Shown here in pieces: positions 16,257 to 23,705 of a stretch of DNA of 64,000 bases. A program made the translations under genes and the position numbers. The notes under the pieces were generated by a model. It worked only from the letters and a program-made list of their open reading frames with translations, had not been told where the DNA came from and made no database searches. The DNA is taken from contig CAWDXO010000009.1 of assembly GCA_963806335.1 (NCBI GenBank), forward strand, positions 186,001 to 250,000. The letters are read 5' to 3'. Position 1 is the stretch's first letter. Every line of letters starts with the position of its first letter. This DNA is from Palsa-504 sp963806335 (GTDB lineage Bacteria; Actinomycetota; Actinomycetes; Streptosporangiales; Streptosporangiaceae).

Positions 16257-16292
16257 ATGACCCCGATCAGGATGGGGCCTGATCGGGGTCAT
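16257..16292. terminator. Bidirectional terminator, 15-bp perfect stem
   Basis: ATGACCCCGATCAGG (16257-16271), loop ATGGGG, then CCTGATCGGGGTCAT (16278-16292) is a perfect inverted repeat between the convergent PII and universal stress protein genes. It overlaps the last codons of the latter. No T-run is present. Confidence 0.7.
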
Positions 16293-16740
16293 CGCGCATG
16301 ATCAGCACCGGGCAGTGCGCATGATGGACGCAATGCTGGCTCACCGAGCCGAGCAGGGCCTCGGCCAAGCTTCCGTGGCCACGGCGCCCGACCACGAGTA
16401 GGTCCGCGCCGTCCGCTGCCTCCAGCAGAACCTGGGAGGGGTGTCCTTTCCGGACCTCGATCCTCACCCGCTGGCTGTCGGCCGGGTCGACGTCCTCGCT
16501 GACCACGGTTTCGATCGTCCGCCTCGCGTCTTTCTCGAATTCGCCTTCCTCTTCCATGTAGATGGGCGCCCAGCCCGAACTGGCCAGGACCAGCGGGATC
16601 TGCCAGGCGATGACGGCGTCTACGGTGCCGCCGGTGAGCCTGGCCTGACTGACGGCCCAGCGCAGGGCCGCGCGTGACGACGGGGAACCATCCACTCCCG
16701 CCACAATCCGGGGGGCGCTGTTCGTGACCGCTGCTGGCAC
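16267..16740 (-). CDS. Universal stress protein, single domain
   Basis: A 157-residue UspA-fold protein: IVAGVDGSPSSRAALRWAV at the start and the ATP-binding signature GRRGHGSLAEALLGSVSQ near the end. GTG 16740 is used, with GGAAGG about 12 bp upstream; no better start is seen. A Glu-rich stretch (YMEEEGEFEKDARRTIE) precedes the central strand. It is divergent from another universal stress protein gene, with a pair of DosR-like boxes between them. Confidence 0.85.
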   Translation of the reverse strand: MPAAVTNSAPRIVAGVDGSPSSRAALRWAVSQARLTGGTVDAVIAWQIPLVLASSGWAPIYMEEEGEFEKDARRTIETVVSEDVDPADSQRVRIEVRKGHPSQVLLEAADGADLLVVGRRGHGSLAEALLGSVSQHCVHHAHCPVLIMRDDPDQAPS

Positions 16741-16800
16741 CGGTACCAGATCCTTCCGCTTACTCGTTCTCCGTACCTATGGCGCCAGCATTTCCGGACG

Positions 16801-16829
16801 GTGACCAAGGTCCCAGTGACAAAGGTCCC
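16801..16829. promoter_or_regulatory. Two tandem DosR-like boxes between divergent usp genes
   Basis: GTGACCAAGGTCCC (16801-16814) and GTGACAAAGGTCCC (16816-16829) repeat at 15-bp spacing, 109 bp before ATG 16938 and 60 bp before GTG 16740. The paired arrangement matches known DosR promoters with two or more boxes. Confidence 0.65.
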
Positions 16830-16937
16830 CTGGCGTTACCGCTTTCGTCCCTTACGACTCAGCGCGCGACACACGATGATCAGGCCGAGGCCGCCGGGAT
16901 TTTCTTAGCGAGCCTGAGGACGGAAGGAACAAGCCCC

Positions 16938-17357
16938 ATGTACGACAGGATTCTGGTAGCGGTGGACCATTCAGAGATGTCCGACCGGGCGGTACTGGCG
17001 GCTCGCGATCTAGCCGTACTTTCTAAAGGTCAGGTGTGGGTTCTGCACCTGAGGGAACGCGAGGTCGGCCTCAAGACCGGAGTTACCTTCATGGACGAGA
17101 CCAGGGAAGACGCGAATGCCCAAGTAGCCGCCGCGGTCGAGGTGCTCATTCAGGCCGGTGTTAAAGCGCAGGGCGAATGCAGGCATACCCTATTCGGCTA
17201 CGCCGCGCGTGAGATCGTTAATGACGCGAAAGAACACGACGTCGACGTCATCGTGATGGGCTCGCGCGGTCGCGGCGACCTGGCCGGCATCGTTCTCGGC
17301 AGCACCGCGCACAAGGTCATCCACCTTACTGACCGGCCGGTCCTGGTCGTACGGTGA
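16938..17357 (+). CDS. Universal stress protein, single domain
   Basis: A 139-residue UspA protein: YDRILVAVDHSEMSDRAVLA at the start and MGSRGRGDLAGIVLGSTAHK, the nucleotide-binding loop (G-2X-G-9X-G-S), near the end. ATG 16938 has GGAAGGAAC 7 bp upstream. Two DosR-like boxes lie upstream. The gene overlaps the 3' end of the convergent phosphoglycerate mutase gene by 32 bp. Confidence 0.87.
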   Translation: MYDRILVAVDHSEMSDRAVLAARDLAVLSKGQVWVLHLREREVGLKTGVTFMDETREDANAQVAAAVEVLIQAGVKAQGECRHTLFGYAAREIVNDAKEHDVDVIVMGSRGRGDLAGIVLGSTAHKVIHLTDRPVLVVR

Positions 17358-18135
17358 CGGTTACCCGGCGCCCTTGGTTCCTGACGGCTTCGATGGATTC
17401 GCGGGCGGCGTCCGGATCGAGGTACTGACCACCCTTGGTCACGGGACGCATGTCGGGGCCGAGCTCGTAGGCCAGCGGTATGCCGGTGGGAATGTCCAAG
17501 CCGGCGATCTGGTCGTCGGGTAGGGAGTCGAGATGCTTGACCAGTGCCCGCAGCGTGTTGCCGTGTGAGACGACGAGCACGCATCCGCCGGTGCGCAGGT
17601 CGGGGACGATCGCGTCGTACCAGTAGGGCAGCAGTCGCGCGGACACCTCCTGGAGGGATTCGGCGCGCGGACGCACCTCGGGGGGCAGAGCCGCGTAGCG
17701 AGGATCGCCGAACTGCGAATACTCCTCGCCGGGGCCAAGAGGCGGCGGCGGCACGTTATAGGAGCGGCGCCACAGCAGGAACTGCTGCTCGCCGTGATCC
17801 CGGAGGACCTGGGTCTTGTTCCGGCCCTGCAGCGCTCCGTAGTGCCGCCCGTTGAGGCGCCAGGACCGGCGCACTGGAATCCAGTCGCGGTCCGCGGCCG
17901 CCAAGGCGAGGTCGGCCGTCCGGATCGTCCGCCGCTGCAGGGACGTGTGGGCGAACGCGGGGAACAGGCCCCGCGCCGCGAGCATCTTCCCGGCCCGCGC
18001 GGCTTCGGCCTCGCCGACGGCAGTGAGGCCGACATTCACCCAGCCGGTAAACCGGCCCTCGACGTTCCACTCGCTTTGCCCGTGCCTAAGAACGACTAGG
18101 CAACAGGTACGGCGTGTCGCCCGCGCGTTATTCAT
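17326..18135 (-). CDS. gpmA: 2,3-bisphosphoglycerate-dependent phosphoglycerate mutase
   Basis: A 269-residue protein. The phospho-histidine motif LRHGQSEWN, the substrate loop RHYGALQGRNK and the second catalytic His in VVSHGNTLRAL are present. It interconverts 3- and 2-phosphoglycerate in glycolysis. ATG 18135 overlaps the pgk stop by 8 bp, so usp, pgk and gpmA form one operon read from 20271. Placing glycolytic genes with a stress-protein gene suggests induction under hypoxia to keep substrate-level ATP synthesis going. Confidence 0.9.
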   Translation of the reverse strand: MNNARATRRTCCLVVLRHGQSEWNVEGRFTGWVNVGLTAVGEAEAARAGKMLAARGLFPAFAHTSLQRRTIRTADLALAAADRDWIPVRRSWRLNGRHYGALQGRNKTQVLRDHGEQQFLLWRRSYNVPPPPLGPGEEYSQFGDPRYAALPPEVRPRAESLQEVSARLLPYWYDAIVPDLRTGGCVLVVSHGNTLRALVKHLDSLPDDQIAGLDIPTGIPLAYELGPDMRPVTKGGQYLDPDAARESIEAVRNQGRRVTVTVRPGPAGQ

Positions 18136-19321
18136 CGCCCTGCAGCACGGCCAGGCCGGGCAGGGTCTTGCCCTGGATGAACTCCAGGCTCGCGCCGCCG
18201 CCGGTGGAGACATAGCCGAACGCGCGGTCGGGGAAGCCGAGCGCGCGGACCGCGGCGCCGGTGTCACCGCCGCCCACCACGGTGAACGCGTGGCTGCTGG
18301 TCACCGCCCGGGCGATCGTCCGGGTACCGCCAGCGTACGGGGCCAGCTCGAATACGCCCATCGGGCCGTTCCAGAAGACGGTCCGGGCCTCGCCGACGCT
18401 GGCGGCGAAAACCCGGGCCGACTCCGGCCCGATGTCCAGGCCCATCCGGTCCGCGGGGATCGCATCCACGGCCACTACTTCGTGCGGCGATCCGGCGGAA
18501 TTATCGGGTGCCACGATGACATCTACCGGCAGGACAAGCTCCGTGCCCGCTCGGGCCGCCTGAGTGAGATACTCTGCGGCGGCGTCGACCTGGCTGGCCT
18601 CTAGCCGGGAGGTACCCACCTTGTGGCCCTGGGCGACGAGGAAGGGAAAGGCCATGGCTCCGCCGATCAGGATGCGGTCCGCGGTGGCGATCAGGCTGTC
18701 GATCGCGCCGAGCTTGTCCTCGACCTTCGCGCCGCCCAGCAGGACCACGTACGGCCGCCGGACATCTCCGGTCAGCCGGCTCAGCGCGGCGACTTCAGCC
18801 TGGACTAGGTAGCCGGCGGCGTGCGGCAAGCGCAGGGCGACGTCGTAGACGCTGGCGTGCTTGCGGTGCACGACACCGAACCCGTCGGCGACGTACAGCT
18901 CGGCCAAACCGGCCAGCTGGTCAGCGAACAGGCCGCGCTGAACGTCGTCCTTGCTGGTCTCGCCCGCGTTGAACCGCAGGTTCTCCAGCATGACCAGGCC
19001 GCCGGGGCGCAGGGCCGCGACCGCGGCGCGGGCGGCCGGCCCGGCGGTATCGGCGGCGAGTTCTACCCGCCGGCCGAGCAGCTGACCGAGCCGAGCCGCC
19101 ACCGGAAGCAGCGAGTACCGGCGGTCGGGCTTGCCTTTCGGCCGGCCGAGGTGCGCGCAGACGACCACCTTGGCGTGGCGCTCCATCAGCGTGGTCAGGG
19201 TCGGCAGGGCGGCCCGGATCCGGCCGTCGTCCGCGACATCGTAGCCGTCAAGCGGCACATTAAGGTCGGCACGCACCAGGACACGGCGGCCCGTGACCGT
19301 CAGGTCATCGATCGTCTTCAT
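18128..19321 (-). CDS. pgk: Phosphoglycerate kinase
   Basis: A 397-residue enzyme with VLVRADLNVPLDG at the N-terminus, VVCAHLGRPKGKPD (phosphoglycerate-binding region), VVLLGGAKVEDKLGAIDSL in the centre, and the C-terminal GGGDTGAAV and STGGGASLEFIQGK. It makes ATP from 1,3-bisphosphoglycerate. The start ATG overlaps the upstream usp stop (ATGA). A housekeeping pgk would usually sit with gap and tpi; this one is in a stress operon, so it may be a second, condition-specific copy. Confidence 0.92.
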   Translation of the reverse strand: MKTIDDLTVTGRRVLVRADLNVPLDGYDVADDGRIRAALPTLTTLMERHAKVVVCAHLGRPKGKPDRRYSLLPVAARLGQLLGRRVELAADTAGPAARAAVAALRPGGLVMLENLRFNAGETSKDDVQRGLFADQLAGLAELYVADGFGVVHRKHASVYDVALRLPHAAGYLVQAEVAALSRLTGDVRRPYVVLLGGAKVEDKLGAIDSLIATADRILIGGAMAFPFLVAQGHKVGTSRLEASQVDAAAEYLTQAARAGTELVLPVDVIVAPDNSAGSPHEVVAVDAIPADRMGLDIGPESARVFAASVGEARTVFWNGPMGVFELAPYAGGTRTIARAVTSSHAFTVVGGGDTGAAVRALGFPDRAFGYVSTGGGASLEFIQGKTLPGLAVLQGDE

Positions 19322-20271
19322 TGTGACAACATCTCCTTGACCGAAGCTGAGGGGTGAAAGGTCCAGCCCGAGGCGGTTGCCGGAGGCTGCGCTGAAGGGA
19401 CGATGGCCACGGGACCGCGGGCGTGATCGAGCACCGCGTGCTGGATCGAGCCGATAGCCGGGCCCGCGCCGCGGGGACTGCCATGCCTGCCGAGCACGAC
19501 GAGGTCGGCCCGGGCAGAATAGCTAGCCAGTAGCCGCCCCGGATGGCCGTGGACCACGTCCTGGCGGACCCGGACACCCGGGTACTTGTCCCGCCACTCG
19601 CGCAGGGCCGCGGTCAGCTGGCTCGTGGCCTGCGCCGATATCTGCTGAGGGTCGGCCGGACGCAGTTCGGCGCCTCCGCCGGCAGCGGGACCGCGCAGCT
19701 GAGCGGGGAACCAGAACCAGGTGTGCACGGCGGTGAGGTCCGCACCGCGCAGCGCGGCTTCCTCGAACGCGAACCCCAGCGTGTCGGTGGTGTCCTGGGG
19801 ATCGCGGATGCCGACGGCGATCTCGCGGTGGACGGCCATGCTCTCCTGCCTGACCACCATGACCGGGCATGGCGCGTAGGCGGCGACGTACCTGCTCACG
19901 GAGCCGAGGACCATCCCCGCGAACCCGCCGGCCCCACGGGCCCCCACGACGAGCATGGCCGCGGTTGAACCGCTTTCCGCCACCGCCAGCGCGGGCGCTC
20001 CGGACAGCAGCCCGGTGGTCACGGACAGACCGGGGGCCACTTCGTCGGACCGCGCTACGGCCGCGTCGAGCGCCCGGGCGGATACTCCGCGCAACGCGAT
20101 GGCGACCGTCGACTCAGTGGCGTGATAGGCACGCACCCGCGGCATGGCCGCGGGCGCGGACACGATACGGAGCGGTGAGCCATGCCGTTTCGCCTCCAGG
20201 GCGGCCCACTCCACGGCCTGGAACGACTCCTCGGATCCGTCTACTCCCACTACGATCGGCTTGGTTGCCAT
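19318..20271 (-). CDS. Tandem-domain universal stress protein
   Basis: A 317-residue protein with two UspA domains: IVVGVDGSEESFQAVEWA with VVGARGAGGFAGMVLGSVSR, then IAVGIRDPQDTTDTLGFAFE with VLGRHGSPRGAGPAIGSIQH. The second loop departs from the usual G-2X-G-9X-G-S spacing. This architecture is typical of DosR-regulon proteins such as Rv2005c, Rv1996 and Rv2623. It heads the usp-pgk-gpmA operon, with a DosR-like site about 100 bp upstream at 20373-20386. Confidence 0.88.
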   Translation of the reverse strand: MATKPIVVGVDGSEESFQAVEWAALEAKRHGSPLRIVSAPAAMPRVRAYHATESTVAIALRGVSARALDAAVARSDEVAPGLSVTTGLLSGAPALAVAESGSTAAMLVVGARGAGGFAGMVLGSVSRYVAAYAPCPVMVVRQESMAVHREIAVGIRDPQDTTDTLGFAFEEAALRGADLTAVHTWFWFPAQLRGPAAGGGAELRPADPQQISAQATSQLTAALREWRDKYPGVRVRQDVVHGHPGRLLASYSARADLVVLGRHGSPRGAGPAIGSIQHAVLDHARGPVAIVPSAQPPATASGWTFHPSASVKEMLSQ

Positions 20272-20372
20272 GACCCAGCCTCCTCACCCAACTCGACCGC
20301 GGACCTGTTCGTCCGAGCTCAGCGTGGCGGTCGCGGTACCGTTCCGGATGGAGGCGTCGGACACCAGATCGC

Positions 20373-20386
20373 GGGACTTACGCCCT
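20373..20386. promoter_or_regulatory. DosR-like box upstream of the usp-pgk-gpmA operon
   Basis: GGGACTTACGCCCT reads on the - strand as AGGGCGTAAGTCCC, closely like the box at 17-30. It is about 100 bp before ATG 20271. Confidence 0.5.
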
Positions 20387-20400
20387 CCCGGCCCTTGTTG

Positions 20401-20874
20401 TCAGTACCGGGCCGCCGACGGGCTGGACCGGGTGATCAGCCTGACCCTGGTGGCCTGCAACCGGTGCGCGATGACCCGGGCCAGCCGCCCGGTGAGCTCG
20501 TACCCGAGCTCGGGATCAGCCTCGCAGGAGGCCCGTACCGCTCGCCCGTCGAACTCGAAGGCCTCCACAGGGTTGACCGTCACGGCGCCGAAGGCATAGG
20601 TGAACGGCGGGAACAGCCATGACCAGCCGACCAGTTCGCCCATGCCGATAGTTTCGACCCGGACCCGGCCCTCCCCGGGAACGTGCATGTCCAGGGCCAC
20701 GTAGCCGGACTGGACCAGCCAGAAACGGGCGGCGTGCCCACCGTCCTCGAAGAGCCGGTGCCCAGCCGGGAAGCGGACGTCCAAAGCGGCCGCTGCGAGC
20801 ACGGCCAGCTGTTCGCGGGACATGCCGTGCAGGAAGGGATGAGCGGCCAAAGCCGTCGGCGTGACTTCGATCAT
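20401..20874 (-). CDS. Cyclic-nucleotide-binding domain protein without a DNA-binding domain
   Basis: A 157-residue protein made almost only of a cNMP-binding beta-barrel: HPFLHGMSREQLAVLAAAAL, FPAGHRLFEDGGHAARFWLV, VETIGMGELVGWSWLFPPFT, and a helix ending in ARVIAHRLQATRVRLI. It ends where Crp/Fnr proteins would begin their helix-turn-helix, so it is a stand-alone sensor or binding module. It points the same way as the usp-pgk-gpmA operon, 130 bp upstream of it. Ligand and partner are unknown. Confidence 0.8.
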   Translation of the reverse strand: MIEVTPTALAAHPFLHGMSREQLAVLAAAALDVRFPAGHRLFEDGGHAARFWLVQSGYVALDMHVPGEGRVRVETIGMGELVGWSWLFPPFTYAFGAVTVNPVEAFEFDGRAVRASCEADPELGYELTGRLARVIAHRLQATRVRLITRSSPSAARY

Positions 20875-20948
20875 GGGATATCACCGTCCTGCGTTGCTCA
20901 TGGGCTTCTCAGCCTGGGTACCGGCGCCTGCCTGCGGCTAGGGCTGAA

Positions 20949-20968
20949 GGTCATCTTTGGCCATGACC
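20949..20968. promoter_or_regulatory. Inverted repeat GGTCAT/ATGACC upstream of the cNMP-binding gene
   Basis: GGTCATCTTTGGCCATGACC has perfect 6-bp arms with an 8-bp spacer, about 75 bp before ATG 20874 on the - strand. It could be an operator. It shares a CTTTGG core with the DosR boxes but lacks the GGG/CCC arms. Confidence 0.35.
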
Positions 20969-21065
20969 AACAGCCCTGGTAGGCCGGGCTGGAGCAGCGG
21001 TCGCGCCGGAGGAAGCCGTGGCATGGCCGTGGGCCGGCATCCGCTGACATCGGTGACGGAGGTCC

Positions 21066-21080
21066 CGGACTTATGGTGAC
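21066..21080. promoter_or_regulatory. DosR-like box before the two-helix membrane protein
   Basis: CGGACTTATGGTGAC keeps the GGACTT and GTGAC parts of the box, about 100 bp before ATG 21181. It is a modest match. Confidence 0.35.
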
Positions 21081-21180
21081 GTCTGGCCGTGTCGGCGGCG
21101 GGGCGGCGGCGCAAGACTGCGAGTTAATAACTGAAGAAAAGTAGCGGGCAACGGCCCGCATGTTAAAGGAAGGCATTACG

Positions 21181-21777
21181 ATGCGCCGCAATTCTCGTCT
21201 CACCGCCATTGTCGGCTTCGCCGCCGCAGCGATCCTGCTGGTAGCAGGCGGACTGCTGCTGTGGGGGTCGACCTACGTGCACAACACCGTGCAGAGCCAG
21301 CTCGCCTCACAGCAGATCACCTTCCCGCCGCAGGCCGCGTTCGCCCACCCCACGGCCGGCGGCGAGATCACCCCCAGCATGATCCCGCTGGTCTCCCAGT
21401 ACGCCGGGCAGCAGCTGCTGACCGGGCAGCAGGCCGAGGCTTACGCCGACCACTTCATCGCCGTGCACATCGCCGAGATCGGCGGCGGCAAGACCTACTC
21501 CCAGCTGTCGGCCGCATCGCTGGCCCAGCCGAAGAACACCGTGCTGGCCGGCCAGGTCGCCACCGTGTTCAAGGGCGAGACGCTGCGCAGCATGCTGCTG
21601 AACGCCTACGGCTGGTGGAAGGTCTCCCAGATCACCTACATCATCTCCCTGACCTGCTTCGCCCTCGGCGGCCTCACCGCGATCGGCACCGGCCTCGCGC
21701 TGGTCCTCGGACGCAAGAACCAGACCCCGGCCGAGCCCCTCCGGCAGACCGGCAAGACCCCCGTCACGGTCGCATGA
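21181..21777 (+). CDS. Two-helix membrane protein of unknown function
   Basis: This 198-residue protein has hydrophobic segments at about residues 10-32 (AIVGFAAAAILLVAGGLLLWG) and 150-175 (TYIISLTCFALGGLTAIGTG), around an external domain of about 115 residues (QLLTGQQAEAYADHFIAVHI, GGKTYSQLS). ATG 21181 follows AAAGGAAGG by 9 bp, so the ATG at 21160 is too early. I do not recognise a function. Its topology resembles the Rv1733c-like protein at 116-727, and its location among DosR-like genes suggests hypoxia-related expression. Confidence 0.7.
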   Translation: MRRNSRLTAIVGFAAAAILLVAGGLLLWGSTYVHNTVQSQLASQQITFPPQAAFAHPTAGGEITPSMIPLVSQYAGQQLLTGQQAEAYADHFIAVHIAEIGGGKTYSQLSAASLAQPKNTVLAGQVATVFKGETLRSMLLNAYGWWKVSQITYIISLTCFALGGLTAIGTGLALVLGRKNQTPAEPLRQTGKTPVTVA

Positions 21778-21900
21778 CCCCACCGGCAGCCGAACCCGGA
21801 CAACAGCACATAACCACAGCACGACCGGAGGACCTCCGGCCAGCGCCCACCGCGCCGGCTGGAGGTCCTTTCCGTTACGAAAGCCGAGGGGGCCGAACGT

Positions 21901-21975
21901 GAGGGAGGGCGGATGAACTGGCTGCGCACCATTACCGCCTTCGACGGGCCGGAGCTGACGGCGGAGGCGACGGAA
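21901..21975 (+). repeat. Partial duplicate of a segment of the downstream GltD-like gene
   Basis: These 75 bp match 22986-23060 at about 63 of 75 positions, with no gaps. They encode NWLRTITAFDGPELT as in the intact gene. The copy is isolated, 1,085 bp upstream of the original, and has no complete frame. It looks like a relic of a partial duplication or gene conversion. Confidence 0.8.
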
Positions 21976-22013
21976 CCAGGCGACGACGGCCCGCAAGCTA
22001 TGAGCACAAAGCC

Positions 22014-22027
22014 GGGCCGAAAGTCCC
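22014..22027. promoter_or_regulatory. DosR-like box before the GltD-like/nifJ operon
   Basis: GGGCCGAAAGTCCC keeps both outer arms of the DosR core and resembles the site at 17-30. It is only about 30-40 bp before the first possible starts of the operon, so either the transcript is nearly leaderless or translation begins further in. Confidence 0.5.
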
Positions 22028-22055
22028 TGATGCTGGGCAGCGACCTGGGCGTAGC

Positions 22056-23705
22056 GTGGCCGATATGGCCTTGCCACCAGCCCGACCAGACGTCACGTCG
22101 TTGCCAGATCTGCTGCACGGCCGGTCCCGCGCCGGTCCCGTCCGGCAGGAGCGACCCCGCTACGTCGACCTGCTGCCGCCGTGCAATGCCGGCTGCCCGG
22201 CCGGGGAGAATATCCAGGCGTGGCTGGCGCACGCCGAGACAGGTAACCACGAGCGGGCGTGGCGGCAGCTGACCGCGGACAACCCGATGCCGGCCATCCA
22301 CGGCCGGGTCTGCTACCACCCGTGCGAGAGCGTCTGCAACCGGGCCAGCCTGGACAGCGCTGTCTCTATTCACTCGGTCGAGCGGTTCCTCGGCGATCTC
22401 GCGCTCGAGCGGGGGTGGCCGTTCGACCCGCCCCCGGTCCGTACCGGCCGGCGGGTGCTGGTCATCGGCGCCGGGCCGAGCGGGCTTTCCGCCGCCTACC
22501 ACCTGGCCCGGCTCGGCCACGAGGTCGAGATCAGGGATGCGGGCGAGCAAACCGGCGGGATGATGCGCTACGGCATCCCGTCCTACCGGATGCCACGCGA
22601 CGTCCTGGACGGCGAGGTTGACCGGATCGCCGCGATGGGCGTGCGGATCACGCTCGGCCACCGGGTGGAGGACCTGGACGCGGAGCGGCGCGAGGGCGGC
22701 TTCGACGCGGCCTTCGTGGCGGTGGGCGCGCACCTGTCCAAGCGGGTCGACATCCCGGCCAAGGACGCGGGACCGATCGTCGACGCGGTGTCGTTCCTGC
22801 GCAGCGTCGCCTCGGGTGAGCGGCCGGTGATCGGGCGGCGCGTCGCCGTCTACGGCGGCGGCAACACCGCCATGGACGCCGCCCGGGTGGCCCGCCGCCT
22901 GGGCGCGAACGACGCGCTCATCGTCTACCGCCGCACCCGGGCGCAGATGCCCGCCCATGAAGAAGAGGCGGAAGAGGCCGAGCGGGAGGGAGTGCGGATC
23001 AACTGGCTGCGCACTATCACCGCGTTCGACGGCCCTGAGCTGACGATCGAGGCGATGGAGCTTGACGAGCACGGATTCCCGCAGCCGACCGGACGGTTCG
23101 AGACGCTGGCCGCGGACACGGTGATCCTCGCCCTCGGCCAGGAGAGCGACACCGCGTTCCTGCGCCAGGTGCCCGGAGTGGAATTCAGCCGGGACGGCAC
23201 CGTACAGGTGTCGACGTCCATGATGACCGGATGCGCCGGCGTGTTCGCCGGAGGCGACATGGTGCCGTCCGAGCGCACCGTGACGGTCGGCGTAGGGCAC
23301 GGCAAGAAGGCGGCCAAGAACATCGACGCCTGGCTACGCGGAACCGCGCCGGCGAATACGGCCAAGCACGAGCAGGTCTCGTTCCGCGACCTGAACTTGT
23401 GGTATTTCGGTGACGCGGCCCGCAGGCAGCAGCCGGAGGCCGTCCCGGAGGAGCGGATCGCGGATTTCGGCGAGGTGCTCGGCGGCTTGTCCGAGGTCGA
23501 GGCGACGTACGAGGCACGCCGCTGCCTGTCGTGCGGCAACTGCTGCGAGTGCGACGGCTGCCTGGGCGCGTGCCCCGAGGACGCGGTGATCAAGCTGGGG
23601 CCCGGCCATCGCTACGAGTTCAACTATGGCAAGTGCACCGGCTGCGGCGCGTGTTACGAGCAGTGCCCGGTGCACTCGATCGAGATGATCCCGGAGGACG
23701 AATGA
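22056..23705 (+). CDS. GltD-like NAD(P)-dependent iron-sulfur flavoprotein with C-terminal ferredoxin domain
   Basis: A 549-residue protein. Residues about 40-110 hold an N-terminal [4Fe-4S]-type region (CNAGCPAGENIQAWL, GRVCYHPCESVCNR). Then come two nucleotide-binding folds: VLVIGAGPSGLSAAYHLARLGH for FAD and VAVYGGGNTAMDAARVARRLG for NAD(P). The C-terminus carries two ferredoxin clusters (CGNCCECDGCLGACPEDAV, CTGCGACYEQCPVHS). It resembles glutamate synthase small subunit and NfnB-type proteins, but no GltB is present. Overlap with nifJ by ATGA suggests it exchanges electrons between NAD(P)H and the ferredoxin used by that enzyme. GTG 22056 or ATG 22065 are possible starts. Confidence 0.82.
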   Translation: MADMALPPARPDVTSLPDLLHGRSRAGPVRQERPRYVDLLPPCNAGCPAGENIQAWLAHAETGNHERAWRQLTADNPMPAIHGRVCYHPCESVCNRASLDSAVSIHSVERFLGDLALERGWPFDPPPVRTGRRVLVIGAGPSGLSAAYHLARLGHEVEIRDAGEQTGGMMRYGIPSYRMPRDVLDGEVDRIAAMGVRITLGHRVEDLDAERREGGFDAAFVAVGAHLSKRVDIPAKDAGPIVDAVSFLRSVASGERPVIGRRVAVYGGGNTAMDAARVARRLGANDALIVYRRTRAQMPAHEEEAEEAEREGVRINWLRTITAFDGPELTIEAMELDEHGFPQPTGRFETLAADTVILALGQESDTAFLRQVPGVEFSRDGTVQVSTSMMTGCAGVFAGGDMVPSERTVTVGVGHGKKAAKNIDAWLRGTAPANTAKHEQVSFRDLNLWYFGDAARRQQPEAVPEERIADFGEVLGGLSEVEATYEARRCLSCGNCCECDGCLGACPEDAVIKLGPGHRYEFNYGKCTGCGACYEQCPVHSIEMIPEDE

